From DATKEG01 sp035544515 (lineage in GTDB: Bacteria > Acidobacteriota > Vicinamibacteria > Fen-336), in the NCBI GenBank assembly GCA_035544515.1, contig DATKEG010000220.1, positions 1 to 51,772 on the forward strand: 51,772 nucleotides of DNA. Reading direction: 5' to 3'. A program made the position numbers and the translations under genes. Of this stretch, positions 22,587-30,607 are shown one piece after another. Position 1 is the stretch's first letter, and every line of letters begins with the position of its first letter. Under the pieces are notes generated by a model. It made no database searches, was not told where the DNA came from, and saw only the letters and a program-made list of their open reading frames with translations.

Positions 22587-24830
22587 ATGCGCCGGCAGCC
22601 AAGCGCCCTCCTCCTCCACGCTGGCGTCTTCCTGATCACCTTCTCCGGCCTGATGTTCGAGATCGGGCTCACGCGCATCTTCTCCGCGACGATCTGGTAC
22701 CACTTCGCGTTCGTGGCCATCTCGGTGGCGCTGCTCGGCTGGGGGCTCGGCGGCTTCGCGCTCCACCTGCTGCGCGACCGGCTGCCGCCGTCGCTCGACA
22801 GGGCCGCCGCGCTCACCGTCCTCTACGCGGCCACCATCCCCCTGTGCCTGTGGCTGATCGTCGCCGTTCCCTTCCACCCGCGGCGGCTGCCGTTCTACTT
22901 CGCGGTCTCGCTCCTGCCCTTCCTGCTCGCGGGGAGCGCGCTGGCCATGATCTTCGATCTGCACCGGCGGACGGCGGGCAGGCTGTACTTCGCCGACCTC
23001 GTCGGCGCCTCGACGGGCGCGCTCGCGGTCACGTTCTTCCTTTCGAAGCTGGGCGCGGAAGGCGCCATCCTGGCCGTGACCCTGGCCGCGCTGGCCGGCG
23101 CCGCCTGCCTGTCCCGGCGGGCCGTGCCGTTCGCGCTGGCCGGGGCGGGCCTCGTGATCGCCGCCCTGGCCCTGCACGGCCAGACGGGCCTGTTCAGCAT
23201 CCGTAACGCGCCGACCAAGGGCATGTACCGCCATATGGCGGCGGAGACGGCGGCGCGCGTGGACCAGACGGGGTGGAACGCGTACTCGCGCATCGACGCC
23301 GTCACCGGGCTTGACGGCTCCCTGGCCCGTCTCTACATCGACTCCGACGCCTGGACGGACGTCCACCGCTGGGACGGGCGGGTCGAGAGCCTGGCCGGCG
23401 CCGCGGGCTGGTTCCGCGCCCTGCCCTTTCGCGTGGTGCCGAAGGGCCAGACGCTCGTGATCGGCCCCGGTGGCGGGTCGGACGTCCTGGTGGCGCTGGC
23501 CTCGGGCCACCGCGTCACCGCCGTGGAGCTCAACCCGCTCGTGCTGCGCTTCGTGCGGCATTACGGGGCCGCGGCCGGGAACCTTTACGACCACCCGCTC
23601 GTGGAGACGCACCTGGGCGAGGGCCGGACGTTCCTGGCCCGCACCGAACGCCGGTTCGACGTGATCTTCCTGGGCTTCGTGGACTCCTGGGCCTCGGTCG
23701 CCTCGGGCGGCCTCTCGCTCTCGGAGAACTACCTGTACACGACGGGGGGTTTCCGCGCCTACCTCGACCACCTCACCGAGGACGGCGTCCTCGTGATCAT
23801 GCGCTGGCGCACCGACGTGCCCCGGCTCCTGGCCAACGCGGTGTCGTTGCTCGGGCCGGCGGAAGCGAACGGGCGCGTGGCGGTGGTGATGGAGCGGGGC
23901 GGGACGCCCGACGCGCCGCCGCAGATGATCTTCATGCTGCGCGGCCGCGCGTTCACGCCCGCCGAAGCCGCCGACATCATGACGTGGCCGGGGGCGGTGC
24001 CCGTGATCGTCCCGGGTCGGGCGCGGGGTCCCGCCGACGCGGCGGCCCTGCTCGCCGGTGAGATCGGCCTGGCCGAATACGACGCGCGGGGCGGGGAGCG
24101 GGCCGGGCCCGTCACCGACGACCGGCCCTTCTTCTTCGCGCGCAGCCGTCCGCTCGGCATGCACGGGGGCATGCTCCTGGCCTTCGCCGAGATCCTGCTC
24201 CCGATCGGCGTGCTCAGCGCGGTGCTGGTCCGGCGGGGCCGGCCGCGGGCGGGCGACGCCCGAGGCTACGAGGCGTCGATCCTCTACTTCTCCTGTCTCG
24301 GCCTCGGCTTCATGGCCGTGGAACTGTCGCTCCTCCAGAACCTCACGCTGCTCGTCGGGCATCCGGCGTTCACGCTCTCGCTGCTGCTCTGCACCATCCT
24401 GGCCGCGGGCGGTGCCGGCGCCTGGGCCAGCGGCCGCTTCGCGATGCGGCCGGTGTGCCTGGCCGTGGCCGCGGCGAGCGCGGTCTACGCCTTCGTGTTG
24501 CCCGCCGCCGTGCCCGCCCTGCTGCGGCTGCCCGTCTCCGCGCGCATCGCGATCGCGGTGGCGGTGGTGGCGCCGCTGGGCTTCGCCATGGGCATGCCCT
24601 TCCCGAGCGGCCTGCGGCGCGCGGGCCGCGGTCCCCTGCAGCCCGCTCCCTTCTACTGGGGCCTGAACGGGATCCTGTCGGTGATCGGCTCCATCGGCAC
24701 CATGGTCCTGGCCGTCAACCTCGGTTTCAAGGTGGCCATGGTCGCGGGGAGCCTGTGTTACCTCGGGGCGGCGCTGGCCGCGCCCCGGCTGGCGGCGGTC
24801 GGCGACGAGGAACAGGAACGCGCCGCGTGA
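22587..24830 (+). CDS. Fused membrane protein with spermidine-synthase-like methyltransferase-fold domain
   Basis: A 747-residue protein with three parts: seven TM helices (residues 8-200), a soluble spermidine synthase-like domain (about 225-510), and six C-terminal TM helices. The nucleotide-binding motif is LVIGPGGGSDVLVALASG followed by VTAVELNPLV, and the loop SVASGGLSLSENYLYTTGGF matches the family. It probably binds S-adenosylmethionine or its decarboxylated form; the substrate is unknown. I chose ATG 22587 because a promoter points exactly to it; an in-frame GTG at 22521 lies upstream of that promoter. It is followed by an esterase gene 40 bp later. Confidence 0.85.
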   Translation: MRRQPSALLLHAGVFLITFSGLMFEIGLTRIFSATIWYHFAFVAISVALLGWGLGGFALHLLRDRLPPSLDRAAALTVLYAATIPLCLWLIVAVPFHPRRLPFYFAVSLLPFLLAGSALAMIFDLHRRTAGRLYFADLVGASTGALAVTFFLSKLGAEGAILAVTLAALAGAACLSRRAVPFALAGAGLVIAALALHGQTGLFSIRNAPTKGMYRHMAAETAARVDQTGWNAYSRIDAVTGLDGSLARLYIDSDAWTDVHRWDGRVESLAGAAGWFRALPFRVVPKGQTLVIGPGGGSDVLVALASGHRVTAVELNPLVLRFVRHYGAAAGNLYDHPLVETHLGEGRTFLARTERRFDVIFLGFVDSWASVASGGLSLSENYLYTTGGFRAYLDHLTEDGVLVIMRWRTDVPRLLANAVSLLGPAEANGRVAVVMERGGTPDAPPQMIFMLRGRAFTPAEAADIMTWPGAVPVIVPGRARGPADAAALLAGEIGLAEYDARGGERAGPVTDDRPFFFARSRPLGMHGGMLLAFAEILLPIGVLSAVLVRRGRPRAGDARGYEASILYFSCLGLGFMAVELSLLQNLTLLVGHPAFTLSLLLCTILAAGGAGAWASGRFAMRPVCLAVAAASAVYAFVLPAAVPALLRLPVSARIAIAVAVVAPLGFAMGMPFPSGLRRAGRGPLQPAPFYWGLNGILSVIGSIGTMVLAVNLGFKVAMVAGSLCYLGAALAAPRLAAVGDEEQERAA

Positions 24831-24870
24831 CGCAGGGACCACCCGATGACGAAGAGGAGGAAGACGAGAA

Positions 24871-25986
24871 ATGAAGAGACTCGCCCTGACCGGCGTCGTA
24901 ATGCTCTCCGCCGCGGCCGTCGCGGCCCAGGCGCCGCCCCCGCCCCTCCGGTCGCCCGAGGTGCACGCGGACCGGCGCGTGACGTTCCGTTTCCGCGCGC
25001 CGAACGCGAAGGAAGTGATGCTCTCCCGGGAGGGCGCCCCGCCCGTCGCCATGCAGCGGGACGACCAGGGCGTCTTCAGCCTGACCACCGACGCGCTCGA
25101 GCCCGACCTCTACGGCTACTCGTTCGTGGCCGACGGCGTCACCCTGCTCGACCCGTCCAACCCCGCCATGAAGCCGAACCTCATCTGGCCCTCGAACCTG
25201 GTGCACGTGCCGGGAGGGGCGTCGCTGCCGTGGGAGGTCGCCGACGTGCCGCGCGGCGCCCTGCACCGGCACTTCTACCGCTCCTCGGTCGTGGGCGACC
25301 ACCGCGACTACTACGTCTACACGCCGCCCGGCTACGACCCGACCGCCGCCACGCAGTACCCCGTGTTGTACCTGCTGCACGGGTTCAGCGACGAGGCCAA
25401 CGGGTGGACGGCGGTGGGCCGCGCGCACGTCGTCCTCGACAATCTCGTCGCGGCGGGAAAAGCGAAGCCGATGCTCGTCGTAATGCCGCTCGGCTACGGC
25501 GCGCCGGAGATCGTCGAGGCGGGCTTCGGCGGCTTCCGTGACCCCGGCCTGCGCCAACGGAATTTCGACCGCTTCCGGGATGCCCTGCTCACGGAGGTGA
25601 TCCCGCAGGTCGAGAAGGCGTACCGCGTCTCGGCGGACCGCGCCTCGCGCGCCATCGCCGGGCTCTCCATGGGTGGAGCGGAGTCGCTCTACACCGGCCT
25701 CAACGCGCTCGACCGCTTCGCCTGGATCGGAGCCTTCAGCTCCGGCGGCCTGCGCGAGGAGTTCGACGCCGACTTCCCGGGACTCGACGCCAGGGCCAAC
25801 GACAGGCTGAAGCTTCTCTGGATCGCCTGTGGCACGGAGGACCGCCTGATCGACGTCAACCGCAAGGTCCGCGCCTGGCTGACGTCGAAGGGCGTCAAGC
25901 ACGAAGCGGTGGAGGTGCCGGGCGCGCACACCTGGATGGTCTGGCGCCGCAACCTGTCGGAGTTCGCGCCGCGGCTGTTCAGGTAA
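24871..25986 (+). CDS. Secreted esterase, E-set domain plus esterase-D-type hydrolase
   Basis: A 371-residue exported protein. Residues 1-19 are a signal peptide, residues 30-115 an immunoglobulin-like E-set or CBM48-type domain (RRVTFRFRAPNAKEVMLS), and residues 130-371 an alpha/beta hydrolase of the esterase D family. The oxyanion region LYLLHGFSDEANGW, the nucleophile in AGLSMGGAES, an acid in the CGTEDRLID loop and His in VPGAHTWMVWRR form the active site. Homologues include ferulic acid and acetylxylan esterases and Fes-like proteins, so a plant polysaccharide ester is a plausible substrate. GAGGAGG stands 13 nt before ATG 24871. Confidence 0.88.
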   Translation: MKRLALTGVVMLSAAAVAAQAPPPPLRSPEVHADRRVTFRFRAPNAKEVMLSREGAPPVAMQRDDQGVFSLTTDALEPDLYGYSFVADGVTLLDPSNPAMKPNLIWPSNLVHVPGGASLPWEVADVPRGALHRHFYRSSVVGDHRDYYVYTPPGYDPTAATQYPVLYLLHGFSDEANGWTAVGRAHVVLDNLVAAGKAKPMLVVMPLGYGAPEIVEAGFGGFRDPGLRQRNFDRFRDALLTEVIPQVEKAYRVSADRASRAIAGLSMGGAESLYTGLNALDRFAWIGAFSSGGLREEFDADFPGLDARANDRLKLLWIACGTEDRLIDVNRKVRAWLTSKGVKHEAVEVPGAHTWMVWRRNLSEFAPRLFR

Positions 25987-26080
25987 CCCTAGAGTCCGGC
26001 GCGCGCGGCGCGCGAGTGACCAACGACATCCTCCAGCGGATCACCTCCTGCGCGGCAACCCGCGACGCTGGCCGCCCCGT

Positions 26081-26099
26081 CGCCTCGACGGCGGAGGCG
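26081..26099. terminator. GC-rich hairpin between convergent esterase and brkB-like genes
   Basis: CGCCTC (26081-26086) pairs with GAGGCG (26094-26099) around a 7-nt loop, directly 3' of the brkB stop. No uridine run follows on either strand, so termination is only a possibility. Confidence 0.25.
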
Positions 26100-26100
26100 G

Positions 26101-27228
26101 CTACCGCCAGCTCCCGGTGGCCCAGAACCGGCGGCGCAGCCGCTGGTTGACGAACCCGACGACGATCCCCAACGCGACGCCGCCGAGGAACGCCGGCGGC
26201 CGCGCCGGCGCGAGGACCACTTCGGGCTCCAACGGGCGTACGCCGCGCGCGGCCGCCCGGGAAGCGAGCGGCGCGCGGGCCGCGAGACGTGGCGGCACGG
26301 CCGGCGGGCGTGCCGGCGCCGCGAGCGGGCCGGTGCCGGCCGGCGCCGCTTCGGCGTTGTCCTTCGGCTCCACCCACGCGCCGCGCATGCGCGCGTAGAC
26401 CTGCGTCAGCTCGGCGCCGAAGAGGATGATCTGCGCGGAGTAGTAGACCCAGATCAGCAGGATCGCGAGCGAGCCCGCCGCGCCGTAGGCGGAGCCGAGG
26501 GCGCCGCGGCCGATGTAGGCGCCGAGCGCGTGCTCGCCGGCCGTGAACAGCACGGCGGTGGCCAGGGCGCCCGTCCACACGTCGTTCCACGCGAGCTTCA
26601 CGTCCGGCAGGAACTTGAACAGCATGGCGAACAACAGCGTGGTGAGGGCCACGCCGAGGACGGCCCCCAGCACCTGGAAGAGCGGCGCCATCTGCGCGAC
26701 CCGGCCCTCCGCGAACGCCTGCAGGGCCTGCAGGGCGGCCGACAGCACGAGCGAGACCAGGAGCAGGAACCCGACGCCCACCACCATGGTGAACGAGAGG
26801 AAGCGGTCCTTGAACACGCCGATGAGCCCGCGACCCGTCTTCGGCTTCACTTCCCAGACGGTGTTGAGAGCGGACTGGAGCTGGGCGAAGAGGCCGGACG
26901 CGCCGAACAGGAGCGTGGCCAGGGCGATGGCCATGGCCAGGACGCCGTCCTTCGGCTTCGAGGCCTGCTCGAGCAGCCCGCCCACCAGCTCGCCGCCGCT
27001 GTCCCCGAGCATGCCGCGCATCTGCTGCACGATCGCGCCGCGGACCTCTTCCGCTCCGAAGGCCAGACCGGCCACGGCCACCACGATGACGAGGATGGGC
27101 GCGAGCGAGAAGATCGTGTAGTACGCGAGCGCGGCGGCCAGGCGGGGCGCGCCGTCCTCGTTCCATTCCCTGAAGGTCCGCTTCACGAGCGGCCAGACCG
27201 CCACCGAGGCCATGTCCCAGGCTAGCAC
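26101..27228 (-). CDS. YihY/BrkB-family inner membrane protein
   Basis: A 375-residue protein with six TM helices of the YihY/virulence factor BrkB family, long misnamed ribonuclease BN. Landmarks are RTFREWNEDGAPRLAAALAY, FSLAPILVIVVAV, LFGASGLFAQLQSALNTVW, and GSAYGAAGSLAILLIWVYYS followed by QIILFGAELTQVYA. Residues 285-345 form a proline- and alanine-rich tail, and a last hydrophobic segment (GGVALGIVVGFVNQRL) ends the protein. I start at GTG 27226-27228, which has GGAGG 4 nt upstream; an ATG five codons later (27213) has none. Its function is unknown. Confidence 0.87.
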   Translation of the reverse strand: MLAWDMASVAVWPLVKRTFREWNEDGAPRLAAALAYYTIFSLAPILVIVVAVAGLAFGAEEVRGAIVQQMRGMLGDSGGELVGGLLEQASKPKDGVLAMAIALATLLFGASGLFAQLQSALNTVWEVKPKTGRGLIGVFKDRFLSFTMVVGVGFLLLVSLVLSAALQALQAFAEGRVAQMAPLFQVLGAVLGVALTTLLFAMLFKFLPDVKLAWNDVWTGALATAVLFTAGEHALGAYIGRGALGSAYGAAGSLAILLIWVYYSAQIILFGAELTQVYARMRGAWVEPKDNAEAAPAGTGPLAAPARPPAVPPRLAARAPLASRAAARGVRPLEPEVVLAPARPPAFLGGVALGIVVGFVNQRLRRRFWATGSWR

Positions 27229-27288
27229 CGCGCCTCCGGGATGGGCGGCCCCGCCTCCCGCACGTCCGATTCCGGGTGGCGCGGTCCG

Positions 27289-28503
27289 TCAGGGGGGGGT
27301 GGTGTGTTCCGCGAGGATCCGGTCCGCGAAGTCGATCATCTCCCGGACGTAGGTGCGCTTCTCCAGGTAGTTCCCGGGGAAGAAGCTGCGCTTGAAGCCG
27401 TAGATCAACATGTCCCGGACCTCTCGCGGGGAGAGGGAGAAGGCCTCGACGGCGCGCGCGATCTCGCGGCTGACCGTGGTGTCCGTGACCAGGCGGTTGT
27501 CCGTGCAGAAGGTGGTGGAGAGGCGGCGCTTCCGCATCTCGCCGAACGGGTGCTTCGAGAGGTCGGCGGCCAGCTCCGGCACGGTCTGCTGGTTGGAGCT
27601 GAGGCAGACCTCGATCGTGATCCGCTTGTCGGCGATGAACTGGACCAGACGGTCCACGTAGCCTTTGCGGTCCACGATGGCCGGGTCGTGGATCTTCGTC
27701 TCCTCGAGCAGCCAGGTCCCGTGGCCGACCCGGTCGGCGTGCAGGTCGCCGATGGCCTGGAAGATGGACTCGGGCCCGTAGTCCTCGCCCGCATGCACGG
27801 TCTTGCCCAGGAACGCCTCGTGGGCCACCTGATAGCCGACCCGGTGGTCGTCCGCCGGGTAGCCCTTCTCCTGGCCCGCGAGGTCGATCCCCACCACCAG
27901 CAGCCCTTGCTCGCGCCGGAGGCGGGCGGCGGAGCGCGCCACCTCCAGGCTGGCGGCGGCGTAGACCTCACGCGGCGGGGCCTCGGGAAGCGCCTCGAAG
28001 AAGCGGCGGTAGCCGGCGGAGAAGTCCCGGTTGAAGTAGCGCAGGGCGCACAGGATGATCCCCGCCACGAACCGGGGCTCGCCGCCCGAGGCCACCTCCG
28101 GCCGCCGGTTGAACGCCTCGGCGGCGCGCCGCAGCCCGCGGTCCACGGCCCGGACGATGTCGGAGACCTCGAAGCCCTGCCGGACGTGGAGCTGGGGAGC
28201 GAAGCGGACCTCGACGTACCGTACCCCCTCGGCCTGGCAGTCCTCGCACAGCTCGAACGCCGCCCGCTCCAGCGCTTCCGCGTCGCCGAGCACCGCCACC
28301 GTGTAGCGGAACCCCTGCAGATACTCCTCCAGGTTGCGATAGCGGCGCCGGAAGACCCGCTCCCGGAGGCCGTCTTCCGTGCCGGAAGGGAGCGGGACCT
28401 TGCGCTCCCGCGCGAGGTCGATGAGGGTGGAGAGTCGGAGCGAGCCGTCCAGATGGACGTGGAGGTCCGTCTTGGGAAGCCTGCGGATCGTGTCGTCGTC
28501 CAT
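27289..28503 (-). CDS. add: Adenosine deaminase family enzyme
   Basis: A 404-residue metal-dependent deaminase converting adenosine to inosine. Zinc and catalytic residues are visible: HVHLDG near residue 15, the glutamate and histidine in KTVHAGEDYG, RVGHGTWL, VCLSSNQQT, and the aspartate in CTDNRLVT, where TDN replaces the animal TDD as in many bacterial members. It is about 60 residues longer than classic enzymes, mainly in the region after residue 130 (rich in charged residues). ATG 28501-28503 is preceded by GAGG, 7 nt upstream. The gene has its own promoter and is divergent from the haem gene. Confidence 0.9.
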   Translation of the reverse strand: MDDDTIRRLPKTDLHVHLDGSLRLSTLIDLARERKVPLPSGTEDGLRERVFRRRYRNLEEYLQGFRYTVAVLGDAEALERAAFELCEDCQAEGVRYVEVRFAPQLHVRQGFEVSDIVRAVDRGLRRAAEAFNRRPEVASGGEPRFVAGIILCALRYFNRDFSAGYRRFFEALPEAPPREVYAAASLEVARSAARLRREQGLLVVGIDLAGQEKGYPADDHRVGYQVAHEAFLGKTVHAGEDYGPESIFQAIGDLHADRVGHGTWLLEETKIHDPAIVDRKGYVDRLVQFIADKRITIEVCLSSNQQTVPELAADLSKHPFGEMRKRRLSTTFCTDNRLVTDTTVSREIARAVEAFSLSPREVRDMLIYGFKRSFFPGNYLEKRTYVREMIDFADRILAEHTTPP

Positions 28504-28522
28504 GAGCCTCAGTCCCCGGCGG

Positions 28523-28551
28523 ACGCTACACCGTCCGACCACACGCGTCAA
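28523..28551 (-). promoter_or_regulatory. Sigma70-type promoter of add
   Basis: On the minus strand TTGACG (28551-28546, 5/6) and TAGCGT (28528-28523) are exactly 17 nt apart. The predicted leader is about 13 nt with GAGG before ATG 28503, so unlike several neighbours this mRNA is leadered. Confidence 0.65.
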
Positions 28552-28617
28552 AGAAGGCGCCGGCGAACGGCGGGCACTCCGCACCCGGGATATGCTGGCC
28601 TCCTCTTGAGCGCGCCC

Positions 28618-30048
28618 GTGCTGGATGCAGCCGTCGTGGGAGGCGGCCTGGCCGGCCTGGCCGCCGCCCACGACCTTCACCGCGGCGGCGGGAGCTTCGT
28701 GCTGCTCGAAGCGACCGGTCGCTGGGGCGGGGTCGTCCGCACGGAGCGGGTGGACGGGTTCCTGATGGAGGGCGGTCCCGACACCCTGCTCGCGCAGAAA
28801 CCGGAAGGGCTTCGGCTGTGCCGGGACCTCGGTCTCGCGGAGCGCCTGGTGCCGACCAGCCCCGAGCGGCGGACGGTGTTCGTGCTGCATCGCGGGCGGC
28901 TCCACCCGCTTCCCGAGGGACTGGTCCTCGGCGTCCCCACGCGCCTCTTCGCGCTCGCCCGGACATCCCTGTTCAGCTGGCCGGGCAAGCTGCGCATGGC
29001 GGCGGACCTGGTCATCCCCCGCGGCCGCTCGTCCGGCGACGAGTCGATCGCGTCGTTTTTCCGCCGGCGGCTCGGCGACGAGGCGCTGCGCCGCCTGGGG
29101 GCGCCCTTCCTGGCCGGGATCCACGCCGGAGACGCCGAGCGCCTCTCCCTGCGCGCCACGTTCCCGCGCCTCGCCGAGATGGAGGCGCGCCACGGCAGCC
29201 TGATCCGGGCGCTGGCGGCGGCGCGCGCCGGCGCCGCGCCCGCTCCGCCCTTCCTCTCGCTCGAGGGCGGCCTGTCGGAGATCGTGGACGCGCTGGTCTG
29301 CCGGTTGCCCGCCGATCGGCTGCGGCCACACGCGCGCGTGCGCGCGCTGGCGCGGGAGGCCGGCGGCTACGTCGTGCGTGTCGAGGGACAGGAGGACGTC
29401 CGCGCCCGGGCGCTCGTCCTGGCCGTTCCCGCTCCTCGCGCGGCCGCTCTCGTGGCTCCCCTCGACGCGGAGGCCGGCGCGCTCCTGGCCGCGATCCCGT
29501 TCGCCTCGACCGCCGTCGTCTGCCTCGGCTACCGGCGCGAGGACGTGGGCCACGCGCTCGACGGTTACGGGCTCATCGTCCCCGAATCGGAGGGACTGCG
29601 CACCACCGCCTGCGGATTCTTCTCCACCAAGTTCCCCGGCCGGGCTCCCCCGGGACACGTCCTGCTGCGCGCCTTTCTCGGCGGCGCCCGCGACGGCGGC
29701 GTGCTCGCGCTCGCGGACGACGAGCTGCAGCAGACCGTCCGCCGCGAGATGGGCGGGGTCCTCGGCCTCGTGGCCCCGCCCGTGCTCAGCCGCGTCTACC
29801 GTTGGCCGGCCGCGACGCCGCAGATGGAGGTCGGCCACTTCGACCGCCTGGCCGCGCTGGAGCGCCGGTTGGACGGACTGCCGGGCCTCTTCCTGACGGG
29901 CGCCGGGCTCCGGGGCACGGGGATCCCGGACACCGTCGGGGACGCCCGGCGCACGGCGCAGCGCGTCCTTGACGCCGCCGGACGGAACAATGTACCGTCC
30001 GGTACGTACAGGGAGAGGGATGGCCGTCGAGGAAGTCCGGAGCTCTGA
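28618..30048 (+). CDS. hemY: Oxygen-dependent protoporphyrinogen oxidase
   Basis: A 476-residue FAD enzyme that oxidises protoporphyrinogen IX to protoporphyrin IX in haem synthesis. The FAD-binding motif is VVGGGLAGLAAAHDL near the N-terminus, followed by GRWGGVVRTERVDGFLMEGG, PFLAGIHAGDAERLSLRATF and the C-terminal FLTGAGLRGTGIPDTVGDAR typical of HemG/HemY proteins. I start at GTG 28618; a TTG at 28606 would add four residues, and neither has a ribosome binding site. The last 29 bases overlap the tetR gene, and the promoter and operator of the efflux operon lie in its 3' end. No other haem genes are in the window. Confidence 0.9.
   Translation: MLDAAVVGGGLAGLAAAHDLHRGGGSFVLLEATGRWGGVVRTERVDGFLMEGGPDTLLAQKPEGLRLCRDLGLAERLVPTSPERRTVFVLHRGRLHPLPEGLVLGVPTRLFALARTSLFSWPGKLRMAADLVIPRGRSSGDESIASFFRRRLGDEALRRLGAPFLAGIHAGDAERLSLRATFPRLAEMEARHGSLIRALAAARAGAAPAPPFLSLEGGLSEIVDALVCRLPADRLRPHARVRALAREAGGYVVRVEGQEDVRARALVLAVPAPRAAALVAPLDAEAGALLAAIPFASTAVVCLGYRREDVGHALDGYGLIVPESEGLRTTACGFFSTKFPGRAPPGHVLLRAFLGGARDGGVLALADDELQQTVRREMGGVLGLVAPPVLSRVYRWPAATPQMEVGHFDRLAALERRLDGLPGLFLTGAGLRGTGIPDTVGDARRTAQRVLDAAGRNNVPSGTYRERDGRRGSPEL
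29969..30010 (+). promoter_or_regulatory. Promoter and TetR-type operator of the efflux operon
   Basis: TTGACG (29969-29974) and TACCGT (29993-29998) are 18 nt apart. The -10 overlaps a perfect inverted repeat, GTACCG-TC-CGGTAC (29992-30005), and a wider pair TGTAC/GTACA (29991-29995/30006-30010). TACCG-based palindromes are common TetR operators before RND pumps. The site is 10 bp upstream of tetR and inside the 3' end of the haem oxidase gene, so bound repressor would block the promoter directly. Confidence 0.7.
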
Positions 30049-30607
30049 GCGTATCCTACAGGCCGCGTTGGACTTATTCTCCAACAGGGGATACGACGCC
30101 ACCTCGGTCCGGGAGATCTGCGAGGCGGCACGCATCACCAAGCCGACGCTCTACCACTTCTACAAGAGCAAAGACGGGGTCTACCGGGCCCTCGTCGAGG
30201 GCGCGCTGCAGGAGTTCCGGCAGCAACTGTTCGTGGAGCTCGAGACGCCCGGGACGACGACCGAGCGCCTGCGGGGTCTGGCTCGCCGGTACTTCGCGCA
30301 GGCGCGGGGCCACCGGCAGCTCATGCGGTTCATCTTCGCCCTCGTCCACAACCCGCCCGCCACGGCCCCTCCCACCGACTTCATCCGCTTCTACGAGGAG
30401 CTCGTGGGGCGCATCGCCGCTTGCGTGGAGGACGGTGTGCGGAAGGGCGAGATCGGGCCCGGCCCCACCGACCTGAGGATGATCGTGCTCATGGGTTCGC
30501 TGGCCGAAGCGCTCTGCGGCTACGTGCTGGCCGGGCGGCCCGAGCTGACGCCCTCGCTGGCGGACGACCTCGTCGACACCATCCTGGGGAGCTGGCACGC
30601 GCGGTGA
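30020..30607 (+). CDS. TetR/AcrR-family transcriptional repressor
   Basis: A 195-residue regulator. The N-terminal helix-turn-helix is ERILQAALDLFSNRGYDATS, then VREICEAARITKPTLYHFYK, a textbook TetR domain at residues 9-55. The C-terminal ligand domain contains RRYFAQARGHRQLMRFIFAL. GGGAGAGG lies before ATG 30020, and the next gene overlaps its stop by a GTGA junction, so it heads an operon with an RND pump. It most likely represses itself and the pump through the palindrome at 29991-30010 and is released by a pump substrate. Confidence 0.92.
   Translation: MAVEEVRSSERILQAALDLFSNRGYDATSVREICEAARITKPTLYHFYKSKDGVYRALVEGALQEFRQQLFVELETPGTTTERLRGLARRYFAQARGHRQLMRFIFALVHNPPATAPPTDFIRFYEELVGRIAACVEDGVRKGEIGPGPTDLRMIVLMGSLAEALCGYVLAGRPELTPSLADDLVDTILGSWHAR

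Noticed and set aside
26038..26049. GGATCACCTCCT as the 3' end of a 16S rRNA gene.
   Set aside because: No other 16S sequence surrounds it; only 12 bases match.
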